Source of the DNA: Calonectria ilicicola
Taxonomy: Eukaryota > Ascomycota > Sordariomycetes > Hypocreales > Nectriaceae
Length of the DNA stretch: 64,000 nucleotides
Direction of reading: 5' to 3'
NCBI GenBank assembly: GCA_020809705.1
Contig: CP085826.1
Span: 5,766,001 to 5,830,000 of the forward strand
Shown here: positions 1-11,648 of the stretch, in pieces
Numbering within the stretch: the first letter of the stretch is position 1
Layout: every line of letters begins with the position of its first letter
Program-made: the position numbers and the translations under genes
Notes under the pieces: model-generated
What the model saw: only the letters and a program-made list of their open reading frames with translations
The model's database searches: none
Told to the model about the DNA's origin: nothing

Positions 1-538
1 GTATCACAACCAAGGGTCACCAGGCTCAGGAAGTTTTCTACAAGGATGTTCAGGATACGTTTATGAAAATCCGAACACGATCAAAGGAGATCGTTGCGGA
101 ACGCGCTAAGGAGGGTGAGGCGGAAGGCGTGGAGCAGATCCAGCTACATGCCGTGGAGCCGGGAACCGTCATTCAGATCAAGGTTCCAGCAGCTGACAGC
201 CAAGACCCAGAGGAACAAGAGGCGCGTAAGATTTACGACGGGTTCAAGCCCGAAATGAAGAAGGCTCTGGAATCTGGCGAGCTGGACAAGGTAAACAAGG
301 TACTGGGCGACATGAAGATCGACGAAGCTGAAGAGCTGGTTGGTCTGTTTGGCGAGGTATGTGACAAATATTATTCGTTTGGAGAGACGGCACAGGAAGC
401 TAACAAGGTGATGAACAGGCAAACATTTTGAGTCTGGAAGAGCAAATTATCGATGCGACAACAGAGGAAGGGCAGCAACAGCTCAAGGAGATTGAGGCTG
501 CAGCAGCTGAAAACAAGCTGGCAGATGACCCCGAGTAA
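1..538 (+). CDS. CDC37: Hsp90 co-chaperone Cdc37, C-terminal part (5' end outside window)
   Basis: This is the 3' end of the gene for Cdc37, the co-chaperone that delivers protein kinases to Hsp90 in the cytosol. The frame is open from base 3. Coding exons are 3-356 and 419-538. The intron at 357-418 (62 nt) has a GTATGT donor, a GCTAAC branch site at 399-404 and a CAG acceptor. Removing it restores the typical C-terminal stretch reading ANILSLEEQIIDATTEEGQ, followed by an acidic tail ending in DDPE. Without splicing the frame stops at 431, which looks like a frameshift but is not one. Upstream, the segment EGVEQIQLHAVEPGT is characteristic of the family. The Hsp90-binding middle part and the N-terminal kinase-binding part lie to the left of the window. 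The identification rests on family recognition and is strong. Confidence 0.9.
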
Positions 539-2797
539 AAATGCACGCCAAGGATTACAATGACGCCAAGTTTGAGAGCTACGGTGCCTAGCGATGACAT
601 ATTGTGCAAGAAGTAAAGGGAAAGAAAAAAAAAATCACATAAGCAAGATTGCACATACACTTGCTAGGGCTGATGGGCGCCCTTTGATGGAGGGAAGGGT
701 AAATGACTTTTGCATGTCTGCAGGAGTTGCTTGCATGTATGGCACTGTCAAGAAGAAAAAGAAAATTAAATGTCGCAAATGATAAACTAGTTGTGGCAAG
801 TATAGTGCTGTGCGCATTTGTGGTGCATGGGCAGTCAAAGCAGACAAGAATGCTTTCGCATGCGGCTCTCGCCGAGATGACGTTCAAGGGTCTGGGCTGT
901 GAAGGAGATTTGTCTCGATTTCCCGCCGTCAAACACGGTAACGTAAGCCCTGGCCAAGGGAGAACAAGGCCTCTGGTCTAGACCGGGCTACGCGACACTG
1001 CCAAACGGTTCATGTTCGGGAGTTGTGGCAATCAGATCGGCATGGAGCATCCTGGGTCCCATGTCTGTTCAGCAGTGCAACGAGTGTGGCGCGGTACTGG
1101 ATTGCATAAAATAAAAATAGAAGCATTACTCGCGATGTGCGAATCGTTTTTTTTTTTTGCAGTGGTACGTAGTCTGTATGGGTGGCGCACTGCCTCGCCG
1201 CGCACGCCGCCACTCCCTCCTGCAACAAGGTGTGCGCCAGCGTCTCAAACTTGGGGCAGCGGCTGACGGGATAGCCGCATCGGGATGAATGCACCATGGT
1301 GCGTGTGCATCGCGGGAAAAGAAAAAGTAAAGTAAAGGAGAGACGGAGGAGGGTGAGAAGCTCAGAGCGAGAAGGGTCATGGCATGATGGTTTGTTGCCC
1401 TGCCACGGCGTTCTCAAATTCAAGGTTATTCGGTTTTAAAGGACCGGGGATATTGCTGGGTAGCCTGTGGATCTACTGGGCTGCGTGGCTGTTGTCCGGG
1501 TCGATCTCTCGCGGGAAGCGTTTAAATGTGAGACTGGCTGAAGAAGCGAGCGGCTCTGTGTTGCTTGGTGAATGAATGAGTGAGTGAGGCTGTGATCAGT
1601 GATTTGTGATTTGTATTTGCGAGGGTGCACACAATGCCAAGACCACTGGCATGATTGGTAAGTGCTGAAGCTTAAAGATGGTGCCCTCACGTTCTCCTCT
1701 CATGACGCCAAGGCGGACAAGGATGTCTGTTTTTTATGCCTCTCGTTTGGGATATTGATATGGGGCTTAACAGGTGGTCCTCCTTGGAGATCTGCAGTCG
1801 TGCAACCAAGTAAGCTGCAGTTTGTTCACCGGACAATTCTAAAAGATGTGCATGTACACAAAACTGTGATGGCCAGCCAACCCCCGATTTGCCGCCAATG
1901 GACGGGAGGTGTTGCCACAAGCCAAGACGCCGTCGGCTGATGACGAAGCACAACGCATAGCAGTTGGTCCTTGGCGGTTCTAGATCTGTTGACCTGATGA
2001 ATTTTTTTTTTGGTCGTCCTCTTTTGACAGCAGCCGAGGTGTCACTAGTCTCGTATTCTGCGCCAGAGTACGTACGCGGGAGGTTAGGCTCAAAGCTATC
2101 CCATGTCGCACTATTAAAAAAACGAAATAGGGGCAGTTTCATCGCTGTAACCAAACAACGTAGGCCTTTCAAGCCTCTAAAAAACCCCCGGGACTGGTGT
2201 GATCCACTGCTGACGTTTGTGACGGGGGCGCAGCACAAGCCTCCCTCCCTCCATCACAACTGGCCAAGGACTCCCGAAAGCGAGAGGCTATTGGGCCAAA
2301 CCCGCGCAACCGCTAACCGCACCGCGGGCATTGGTTGGTCCACCAGGCTGACCTGTCAATGGGATGGGCTGGTGATGCATGCCGCGGATCGCGGTAGCAG
2401 CCTCGTGCATGCTCTGAATAAAGAGGAAAAAACGAAGAGCAAAAAAACCGGGGCCGGGCGACGTCAGCTACAAGCACAGACGACACGGGGTAACCGGGGG
2501 CCAGCACTCGCAGCTCCACCAGCCGCAGACAAGGCAGCATCCATTCATTCTATTCCCACGTCTAATTTACTCTTATATCCTCGTCCCTTTCCTTGTTGTC
2601 GTATTTTTTTTTTTCATTTGGGTATTACTGTTACTTATTCCTTCAGTCTCCCGTGGACCCCTGGTTGCCCTTCGTTTGTGCACCTTCCTTCGCTACTACG
2701 CCATCGTGTGCGATAACAGACGTTGACGGACACACGTTCCAACTACATAGTTTCTTACACACAGCACAGTCAGACAGACCGTTGTCTCTATTCCAAT
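539..2797. other. Intergenic region, CDC37 3' flank and PI-PLC-like promoter
   Basis: I see no gene in these 2.26 kb. Short overlapping reading frames occur on both strands (for example 1964-2716 plus against 1687-2238 minus), but none shows a conserved motif or splice structure. A poly-T tract lies at about 1147-1158. The last 250 bases are pyrimidine-rich on the plus strand, as expected for the promoter and leader of the gene starting at 2798. Confidence 0.6.
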
Positions 2798-3871
2798 ATG
2801 CTTCCTTCATTCTCACGATCCGTGGCCGCGGCCGCCGTCGCCTTTTTCGCTGCTGCTGTATCACCAGTCACAGCCGCTACTGCCTGCAACAACTCTCCCA
2901 CCCTCTGCAGCCGAACCTACAACAACATCACACATATGGGCGCCCACGGCTCTGCCTTCCTACGCGAGGGCACAGGCTCCATCGCCGCTGCGGGTAACCA
3001 GTTTAAGAACGCCACCGATGCGCTCGATGCCGGTCTGCGACTTCTCCAGGCCCAGGTCCACAACGAGAACGGCACCCTCCGACTCTGCCACACCTCATGC
3101 TCGCTGCTCGATGCTGGCACCCTTGAGAGCTGGTTGACAAAGATTGATACCTGGATGAACGACAACGCCAACGATGTCGTGACTCTTTTGCTCGTCAACT
3201 CGGACGAAGTCGACGCCAGCGAGTTCGGCTCCGTCTTCAAGAGCTCCGGCATCTCGGACCACGCTTACACGCCTAGCTCGACCGGGGCTACTAGCGACTG
3301 GCCTACGCTCAACAACATGATCCAGAACAAGACTCGCCTCGTTAGCTTCATCACAAACATCAACACTAGCACCACATACCCCTACCTGCTGCCTGAGTTC
3401 GACTACGTCTTCGAGACCAACTACGAGGTCGCTACTTTGACTGGCTTCAACTGCACACTTGATCGCCCTTCTAGCCTCACCTCGGCCTCATCTGCCCTCT
3501 CGAGCAGCTACATGGGTCTTGCCAACCACTTCAAGTACCAGTCCCTCTCTAGCGGTACCGATTGGTACATTCCCGATGTCACCAACATCGACCTTGTCAA
3601 CAGCGCCAACACCACCGAAGATGGTGAGCTGGGCAAGCACTTGGCGGAATGCAAGTCGGAGTGGTCTGGTGTTCCCACTTTTGTCCTCGTCGACATGTTT
3701 GACAATGGCGATGTCATGAACGCTACTGACGACATGAACGGCATTTCCGATGCCACTGGCCGCACTGCCGTATCTGCCTCCAGCGACTCCTCTGAAGCCA
3801 GTGGCCGTGACAAGAACGCGGGCGCCATTGCTCTTCTTGCGTTCGTTGCTGCCGCCATCGCTTTGGTTTAA
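2798..3871 (+). CDS. Secreted GPI-anchored PI-PLC-like phosphodiesterase
   Basis: A single-exon gene for a 357-residue protein of the PLC-like phosphodiesterase (TIM-barrel, PI-PLC X-like) superfamily. The frame opens at 2723, but the ATG at 2798 is chosen because it starts a clean signal peptide with a hydrophobic Ala/Val-rich core (about residues 8-28). The likely catalytic histidines are His50 (in MGAHGSAF) and His98 (in LRLCHTSC), the two-histidine pattern of this superfamily. Several NxT/NxS glycosylation sites are visible. The C-terminus ends in a small-residue region followed by a hydrophobic tail (AGAIALLAFVAAAIALV), which predicts a GPI anchor. The protein should sit on the plasma membrane or cell wall. 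The physiological substrate cannot be read from sequence; cleavage of phosphoinositides or GPI-type glycolipids is an inference from the fold. Confidence 0.85.
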   Translation: MLPSFSRSVAAAAVAFFAAAVSPVTAATACNNSPTLCSRTYNNITHMGAHGSAFLREGTGSIAAAGNQFKNATDALDAGLRLLQAQVHNENGTLRLCHTSCSLLDAGTLESWLTKIDTWMNDNANDVVTLLLVNSDEVDASEFGSVFKSSGISDHAYTPSSTGATSDWPTLNNMIQNKTRLVSFITNINTSTTYPYLLPEFDYVFETNYEVATLTGFNCTLDRPSSLTSASSALSSSYMGLANHFKYQSLSSGTDWYIPDVTNIDLVNSANTTEDGELGKHLAECKSEWSGVPTFVLVDMFDNGDVMNATDDMNGISDATGRTAVSASSDSSEASGRDKNAGAIALLAFVAAAIALV

Positions 3872-4513
3872 GCACCTGGCTGCATATCTACCTACACACC
3901 AAACATTCATTCTACGAAACAACACGCTGCATTTCTATTCACAAATATACCACACACTCCCTCTCACGCACTATCAAAATCACCATCACAAATCCACACA
4001 TGTTGTCAATCCTTATTTATTGAGCATAAAGCGCGGCGTTTGGGGAACATAGTTTTTTTTTTCTTGATAATTTAGCTTTGGAAATGGATACCGCAAGCAA
4101 AGCGTCTTGCTTTTTTCGGATAGACACGGGCGGGAAATTGAAACAAAGCTGTTTTCCAATGATGGAAACTGGCTAGCAAAACAATTGTTAGATAGACCAA
4201 ACGAATGACAAAGAAGGCACAATGAATGCCATGAATCAATCATCGAGCTCCCCATGTTGTGTGAATGATTTTGCGTGATAGAGCACTAACTGGTTTGGCT
4301 AGTTTGTTAGTGGTGGAGTTGGCCTAAGTATCATGAAGTCGTTCTTCGATGACTGGTAGCCAATTGGCATGTCCACTTTTGACTTTGCAACTTCACCCAT
4401 TCTTTCATCAACTTACCGTTCGCCTTGAGGAGCCCTCGCCGGAGAAAAAACAAACCTTGTGTTTTCCCCAATTTGAGACATCGAGCATTAAACGCCAGTC
4501 CATCATTGCAACC
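3872..4513. other. Intergenic region between PI-PLC-like gene and ECM15-like gene
   Basis: About 640 bases without a supported gene. The first 200 bases are A/C-rich and probably hold the 3' UTR of the upstream gene; the last 150 hold the promoter and leader of the small gene at 4514. No structured repeat was seen. Confidence 0.6.
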
Positions 4514-5120
4514 ATGGACTACGCCAGTATCGCGACCCCAGAGGCTTGCTACGCCGACTTCTGCCTTCTTCCCGTATGTAGCATTCACTCACCATAACTA
4601 CTACACACTCACTCGCCTTGGCTTGACGCTAACCCTTGACCGCGGAACCGTTAGATTGGCACCGGCAGCGTCTCAGTAGCCGAAGAAATTGCTGAGGTGC
4701 AAAAGGTGCTCAAGGCCAGCGGCCTCAAGTACACGCTGCACTCTGCCGGAACCACGGTTGGTGAGTCATTTCCCGGCCTTTGCGCGCCGTATTTCCAGAG
4801 TGCTCGTGCGGGTGGGCGATTAGGTGCGGGATGGACATGGTACTGATGTGCTTTGCGTGTGCAATAGAGGGTCCCTGGGACGAGGTCATGGCGGCCGTGG
4901 GAAAGGCGCACGCTGTGGTGCACAAGCGCGGCGTCGTGAGGGTTCAGTCGTCGATGAGGGTGGGCAGCCGGTGAGTTTTTTTTTTTTCTTCCCCTTCTAT
5001 CTGCACGTGAACGTGTTGAACTGATCCGGGAATTGTTAAAGAACGGACAAGAAGCAGACTGCCGAGGACAAAGTGAAGAGGGTGGAGGGTATCTTGGCTG
5101 CGGCTGAGGAGACCAAGTAG
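4514..5120 (+). CDS. ECM15: ECM15-like protein, MTH1187/YkoF thiamine-binding fold (UPF0045)
   Basis: A small protein of 115 residues encoded by four exons: 4514-4573, 4655-4760, 4868-4970 and 5042-5120. Introns are 81, 107 and 71 nt; the first has a GTATGT donor and GCTAAC branch, the second and third have GTGAGT donors. Joined exons read through motifs typical of the UPF0045/MTH1187 family, such as the start ASIATPEACYADFCLLPIGT, the segment YTLHSAGTTVEGPWDEVM, and a charged C-terminal helix. Yeast Ecm15 and bacterial relatives form small homomeric assemblies, and related YkoF proteins bind thiamine; the exact role in fungi is not established. Length matches the family (about 100-120 residues). 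It is a complete, normal-looking gene hidden from single-frame reading by three introns. Confidence 0.88.
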
Positions 5121-8044
5121 AAGGCCTCCTCCGCTCAGATGCCCATCAGCCGGCCAGAGGACGTTGCCCTGCCGCGTTCAATCACAAAGTATCCAGTTGG
5201 AGGACCAGATAATAACACGAGGCTTGGTTTCTGGCCGTCTGTGATGCCGCGTCACATGAATGAGTCCCGTGTCTTAATTCCAAATCTCAACATGTCCAGC
5301 CTCCTCTTCCTCTTCCCACTCGGCTTTCCTCAACTGCTCCGTCCCGGTCACAGCCTCCGTCTCACACGCCCCCGTCCTCCCATCGGGATACAGCTCTGCC
5401 GGCTCGTGTCGATTTGTCACTGCACATGTTCTGCAATAAAATTGGAGCAAAGGAGGAACATAAAAAAAAAATTTTAATGCATCCCATGGGATCCTTTTTT
5501 TTTTTTCTCTTTCCCGGGCTGCAACCGCGGCTCGTGTTTTGGTTTAGACCTGGCCGGGCCTGCCTTTGTACCTACGCCCCTCCCGAAAATGCACATCTAC
5601 GTAAATAACCATCTGGCCGGACCTCCGGAGGTCGAGTGCCCCGGGGGCTCCGGACCCTCCGGGACGTGCTATTTGCCGTGCTACGGCTTGTGAATGATGG
5701 AGATTTCGAGACTATTTGCCAAAAGGGCTTCTACGGCACTAGTTGCACGGGGTGTATCAGCAGCCGTGCCATTGGCTGGGAAAAGCTGACCGGAGTAGCA
5801 GCTGGATAGGGCTATCTGCATTTGGGCAATCGTGTTGCACAATACAGAATTGTTGCTGCTGCTGCCCGGAGCGGTCTCATGACGGACCAAAGTACCGAGG
5901 GGTGGAGACGGTTCCTGTTCCTGTTCCTGTTCTTGGCTTGCCCTGGGTTGGGTGTCCCGAGGGGCGAGATCGGAGATACAAGGGCTAAGACGAACATGGG
6001 CAATACAGGACATGATGGGAACTGGAACCTAGAGTTTTTTGTGTCATGAAAACTGCCCAAACCGGCAATCAGCGAGGCCAACATCTATCGTCATGTTTAG
6101 TTGAGCTTTTCCCTGCCTATTTGTCCAAGCCAAGTCAACCCCCCGGCATCGCTACGGTACCGCGTGCCGAGAATTCCCCTAGCCGTCCTTGCATCATGGT
6201 TCGCCAGCCCCCTCCCTCCCCCCCTTTCCATAGAGCAAGGGCTGCTACATACAGTGTTGGCACCAATTGCTGCTATCTGTCTGCATACCTACCCGTGAGT
6301 TGCCAATGCTTGTCTGCTTGCTGCAGTGAGACGTTCCGGACATGTATCTCCATATGCAAGGCCTCACTGTCAATGTTGCAGCTTAGTAGAAGGGCATGGG
6401 ATTGAGGCCAGGCGTGGCCTACCAAAAGCTCGATATGACTTCCCCGCAACGAGATATGGGCTTCACCTATGTATGATTTGTGACGATGATACTCTCTGAT
6501 GTGACACAGAGAACGGCGAGGGTTTCGTCGTCTACGAACTCTATTGCCTCTAGCCCAGTCCAAGCCATAGTTGCTACACCATCCCTGCCTCGCTCAATTT
6601 TTTCTTTTTTTCGCCTCTCCTCTCTCCTGTCCCTTTTCTTGCCTTTCCCATCATAGACGACGTCACGCGTGGTGTTTGATCTCCGGAGGGCTGTAACATG
6701 ATCCGCACGGTCTTGCCTCCCTCTCTCCTCCCCCCCGCGCTTCAAGACACACACTCACACGCCCCGCGAACCCAAGTGGGACCGGCCTTTGCTTCCGGTC
6801 GTGGCGGGTGTGGCTTTGCCTCTCTTGGGTCCCCCAAAAGATTTTCTCCACGCCAAGAAGCAGTTCGTTTAGTCCTTATTTGGGGCGTGGACGCCTCTAG
6901 TAGATTGTTTGGTTCCTGCTTTGTCTTTTTGGGTGGGTGGGTGTGGCCTTTCCTATCTCGGTGAGGGCCGGGACCGGACCGGGATTTCGCAGTCCAGAGG
7001 GCGTGGGTGTAGCCGGCCGAATTGAACTGCGCTGTCGGCCAAGAAGGGGTGTGTATGTGTGTCTCGAGGCCTGTTGAGCAAAGAAGGGGGAGGGGAGAAA
7101 AAAAGGTTCGTTAGATGCCGAAACGCAATCAAGATCTGATGGGACCGGAGAGCGTGTCTACCGGCGATCTGGCCTCTGGGCTCGCCCCCCCCCCCTTCTT
7201 GCGGCGTCGGTGAGGGGGGCGTGGGTGGGACGGAGAAAACACCAGCGCCGGGCCCGGAGGTGGGGCTGGAGTGATGGCGATAGCTTCACCGGCTCTGAGG
7301 CGGCACCGGATATGACAAGACAAGACAACGATGGAGCATTACAAATGAATATTGCGATTCAATTAGTAAAAAATTGCAATTGGCACTGGGCCTAGAAGTT
7401 TCCGTATGACCCGGAATCGCACAAGTTGTGTTCTCTCATCAGTATTATCCCACACTTTGTCTCATCAAAGCAACGTCAACCATACACTAGCCACAAATGC
7501 TCTGGCATGTCCTCCTCATCAGCCATATTCCTACCCATCTTACCAACGCCCCCAAAAACACCCTCTTGTGATGTATTCCTTGGTGTTGAAGCGGCGGACA
7601 CCGCCCTCCGTCTCTCACCTTGGCTGTAAACTGTAGGCTGCCACACGGTCCCACACATCTGGCCCCAAGAGGTAAGGCCATGGAACATTCTGCAGCAGAG
7701 AGCAGTTTCCAAAGGAGAGCCTCGTACGTCAGGCGGTGTATGGCACACACCCTTGACAATGTAGTTGGTGGTTTGTTGCCCTGCTTTACCGCCGCTTCCC
7801 GCTCACTTATACGTTTGTCCGCGTGGAAGCGACGTGCATGAACTACTTACATGCTGGCACGCACATATTGCTGGTGGTCTGAGAACATGAGTTTATTATT
7901 CGCTGGATTTTTATTTGTCCTTTTGCGTGTTTCACGCATAATTCAGAGCTAATCTGGAGCTCTGCCTATCTAGTGTCTAAAGCACATTTGCCTAACCTGG
8001 GGTATAAATCTAATGCTCCGCAACGTCCTCTGCCGCACAACGTC
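5121..8044. other. Intergenic region, 2.9 kb, no gene seen
   Basis: No reading frame here shows conserved motifs. Poly-A/T tracts occur near 5461-5511. A cluster of CCGG-containing palindromes lies at 5616-5663, described separately. A triplicated GTTCCT occurs near 5909-5930. The stretch lies between the 3' ends of a plus-strand and a minus-strand gene, so it should contain two 3' UTRs but no required promoter, which makes its length unexplained. Confidence 0.5.
5620..5633. repeat. 14-bp perfect palindrome in a CCGG cluster
   Basis: GACCTCCGGAGGTC is a perfect 14-bp palindrome. CCCCGGGG follows at 5639-5646. The theme CCGGACC(C)TCCGG occurs twice between 5617 and 5663. The cluster could be a protein-binding site or a relic of a mobile-element end; nothing in the sequence decides between these. 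Confidence 0.6.
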
Positions 8045-9780
8045 TTATTGTTGCTCAATGCCAGTCATGACCATCTTAGTAACAGTAAACTCGTCAATTC
8101 CGTACTTGCTCCCTTCGCGACCGAAGCCGCTTTGCTTAACACCGCCGAAGGGAGCTGCGGGGTCACTTAATGCACCTAGAACATGTACATGTTAGCCAAT
8201 CTCTCCTGATTCAGTTTTTTTTTGCCCATGTGTGAGTGTAGTGCACAACTTACCGACGTTAACACCGACCATGCCGACCTCAAGGGCCTCGGCGACGCGC
8301 CAGCATCGGTTGACGTCTCTGCTGTAAAAGTAGCCTCCGAGGCCGACCTCGGAGTCGTTGGCAATTTCAATGGCCTCCTGCTCCGTATCAAAAGCAAAGA
8401 ATGCGGCAACGGGACCAAACGTCTCTTCGATGCAGATCTTCATGCCGGGCTTCATGCCCGTGAGCATAGTAAGGCCGAAAAAGTTGGGGCCGAGGTGCGG
8501 GAGGCGCTGTCCGCCGTGGACGAGGCGGGCGCCCTTGGCCAGCGCATCCTGGACGTGCTCCTCGACCTTGGCAACAGCCCGTCCGTGGATCAGCGGTCCA
8601 TGAGTGGTGCCGTTTGCGAGGCCGTCACCGATCTTGAAAGAGCGCACCACGTTGAGGACCATGTCAACAAATTTGTCGTAGACGCTACGGTGCACAAGAA
8701 TGCGGTTGGCGCAAACGCATGTCTGGCCCGAGTTGCGGAACTTGCTGGCCATCAGGCCCTCCACAGCTGCCTCAAGGTTGGCATCCTCGAATACGATGAA
8801 AGGAGCATTTCCGCCCAATTCGAAAGACAGCTTCTTGATTGTCGAAGAAGACTGGTTCATGAGAATCTTTCCAACACCGGTAGAGCCAGTGAACGAAATC
8901 TTCTTGACAGCCGGGTGGGTGGTCAGGACCTTGCCCACCTCGGCCGTGTTATCGAGCGCCGTGATAATGTTTACAACGCCGGCCGGGATACCGGCGCGGT
9001 GGGCCAATTCAGCCAGTGCGAGAGCGGTAAAGGGCGCCTCGGCGGGTGCCTTCACGACAACGGTGCAGCCAGCGGCGAGCGCAGGGCCGACCTTGCGGGT
9101 GATCATGGCGGCGGGAAAGTTCCATGGTGCAATGAGACCGCACACACCCACAGGGTGCTTGATGGTGACGAGACGGCATGAGGGGTTGCTGGCCTCAATT
9201 GTCTCGCCGTAGATTCTCGGCGCCTCCTCCGAGAACCATTCGAAGAAGCTCGCCGCGTAGTTGACCTCGCCCTTGGCCTCGGACAGAGCCTTGCCGTTCT
9301 CAAGGGTAATCAGATGCGCAAGGTCCTCTGCGTTCTCCATCATGAGGTCATACCATCGGCGGAGATAGCGGGCCCGCTGGCGCGCCGGGGTCTTGCGGTA
9401 CGTGGGAAAAGCGGCGGCGGCGGCCTTGATTGCAGCTTCGGTGTCTTGGGCGTCGAATTCTGGGCATTCTGCAAGCACCTCCTGGGATGCGGGATCTGCA
9501 AGTCAAACAGTCAGCTGGGCACTTCGTTTTCCTTCCCTTGCATCTCCATGACCAAGAGGGGGTAGCCATATTGTCGCAGTCACTACTCTGTTGAGGAACC
9601 TGCATCGCGCCGGGGGAACTTACTCTCAACGCTGAAGAGCTTGCCCGACTGCGCGCTCACCCATTGGCCGTCGACATAGCATGCCTCTTTCAGCAGCGAT
9701 GGGTCATTGAGGTGCAGCAAGCATGGGCGGCAGCGCACCTTGGGGGAGGCGTCTGTCGTATCAGGCAGGGCCATGACCAT
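8045..9780 (-). CDS. UGA2: Succinate-semialdehyde dehydrogenase (GABA shunt)
   Basis: Oxidises succinate semialdehyde to succinate with NAD(P)+, the last step of the GABA shunt. Three exons on the minus strand, 9624-9780, 8254-9495 and 8045-8175, encode 509 residues. Introns are 128 nt and 78 nt, both with GTAAGT donors. The last intron must be removed to recover the conserved end [20 protein letters not shown]. Aldehyde dehydrogenase hallmarks are present: Glu278 in FELGGNAPF and the nucleophile Cys312 in [10 protein letters not shown]. The start at 9780 has an A at -3; a second in-frame ATG at 9774 is also possible. There is no obvious mitochondrial presequence, so a cytosolic enzyme is inferred. 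The gene is head-to-head with the GABA aminotransferase at 11649, which supports the substrate assignment over other aldehyde dehydrogenases. Confidence 0.92.
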
Positions 9781-11648
9781 GTTGGCGGTGTTGTCGTCGG
9801 TGATGGGTCGGGGTTTGCAAAAGAAAGTATGTATGGTATGGTCCGATGGACTTGGTGTAAGTGAGAGAAGGCCAACTCAGAGCTCGGGAAAGGGCGATAG
9901 CTGGAGATTCTGCTCTTGTTCTCTTATTCAAGTCTTGTGAATTTTTTTTAAAACTCTTTATCAAGCACCTTCCTTCTGATCGGCCCTATTAAAAGACTCC
10001 TATCTCGCGCGCCCAGCGACTCCAATCCCTTATACTTGGCCGCTTGGTCAGGACTCTGACCGAGGGCACGGCACAGGGCCGGTGCACGGTGTGGGAGAGC
10101 GGCCGAGGAGTGGCACTCATCCGCCATCGCGGACATCAATGTGCCATGAATGATAGTCATGACTGGAGGTTTTGCTTAGCTGAGGCCCTCCAAGCCGAGT
10201 TGAAGCCGGTCGATCAGATCCCGGGCCGGCATTGTGTCGCGACAACCTAGCTAATCTGGACGAGTATGTAATTTTTTTTTCCTATATGGTGGATTACTGG
10301 GGGGTGTGGCCGAGGGCGTGTTCGGAAAGCAGTGCTGAATCGGAGCGGCGGCATGGAGGTCTTCACCGTGTACTAGACGAGCATCTCTGTGCCGGTAGGT
10401 GTGGGCGTGCAGCTCAGCAGGCGAGGCGTGCCAAGATGAATTGGCCTCGATGGTGGAGAGTTGGCGATGACTATACACTAGCTGGTGGGGAATCGCTGGA
10501 GAAGGGAAAAGGTTCGGCATGTCACACGGGGTTGTTACAGGGGCCAGTGAACGGCCAGTGCAAGGACCAGCCAGTGGCCGAGTCAGTGCGGGAGGCATGG
10601 AGAGGGCCTGGCCCAGCAGCCGTTTCCAGGCGCTTCGACCACCATCCCGCCATCAGCTTTGTGTGGCTATCGATGCGACTGCGACCCCCGTTGCTGGCCT
10701 CCCCAATCAGCCCCCGTGCGTGGCCTTGGAGGTGGCGTTGGGATTGCCGTTGGCGCGCTTTCTCTTGCTTGCTTTTTGCGGTTGTTGATCTACTGCACCG
10801 TAATACTGTGTCGTAATGCAACTACACTTGCGAGGCGCTCGGTATTGTAAATCCATGGGGCTGGCTTGGCTGTGACTGGCTGATGATGCATCACCATCAC
10901 AAAAAGACGGACAGACGGGCGGACAAGACATGAGTGACGGAGAGACATGCCAAGCCAAAACCCAATGCTAATCTTGATTATGGCCCATGCTGTGCTGCAC
11001 TGTGTACCACGGCCGAGGAGAGGGGCAATCACGCCTACCTGCCGGCACCGCAAGCAACTACGCGATACAGGCAATAACAATCTGACAGAACGGTGTACAG
11101 TACTGAGACGGCAGCACTCGTCATACACTGTGTTCTAGATTAGATGCAAGGCGACAGCACCATGGTCGCCTACACTCCACCTCCACACCTTGCCCACCAC
11201 CCCCGTCACCACCGTGCGTGCCTCCTATCTCCCTCTAAATGTGGCGGCGCCGTTGGTCTCGTGAGCCTCCGGCTTCGTCCCGGTTCTCTCAACTCCGGTC
11301 CCACGGCCGTCCCACGAGCCGCATCACCCGAACCAGGAGCCGCCGCCCTCGCTCTCCTTGACGCGCGCCATCCTCATCTCAGCGCAGGTCAATTGCCATG
11401 GCCATGTGGCGGGGACATTGTGTTCCATGCCCGCCCTCCGCCAGCCAGCCCCCATTCCGAGTTCCGCCCACCCCGGGGCGGAGGAAGGCACCACAACTAA
11501 GAACCCAAAAAAATGTCCAAAGGGGGGGGAGGGGAGGGGGCGACCAATTCCTATAATAGCTTCCTCCCCCAGCTTCCCATTGAGTTGAGATACGCTCCAA
11601 GACATCCCTTCATCCAAATTCCTCCAAGAGACATCAAACACCTTCACG
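9781..11648. promoter_or_regulatory. Divergent promoter region of the GABA-shunt gene pair
   Basis: These 1.87 kb separate the start codons of the SSADH gene (leftward) and the GABA aminotransferase gene (rightward) and should carry both promoters. GATA-type motifs occur at 9895-9900, 9958-9963, 10151-10156 and 11225-11230, about as many as chance predicts for this length. Zinc-cluster-type half-site pairs occur as CCG-N6-CGG at 10121-10132 and CCG-N3-CGG at 10221-10229. Short frames in this interval show no conserved motif. Control of both enzymes from here is inferred from the arrangement. Confidence 0.55.

Noticed and set aside
357..431. Apparent frameshift near the end of CDC37
   Set aside because: A canonical 62-nt intron (GTATGT, GCTAAC, CAG) at 357-418 restores the conserved C-terminus, so no frameshift is needed.
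1687..2716. Overlapping frames of 183 and 250 codons on opposite strands
   Set aside because: No conserved motif, no splice pattern, and low-complexity composition; they look like chance frames in promoter DNA.
8222..9181. 319-codon plus-strand frame inside the SSADH gene
   Set aside because: It is the antisense shadow of a GC-rich conserved exon and has no motif of its own. Similar shadows lie opposite CCDC47 (21904-22671), GABA aminotransferase (11674-12396) and DRS2 (37431-38144).
9781..11648. GATA-factor sites as evidence of nitrogen control of the GABA genes
   Set aside because: I found four HGATAR matches; about five are expected by chance on both strands of 1.87 kb, so there is no enrichment to report.
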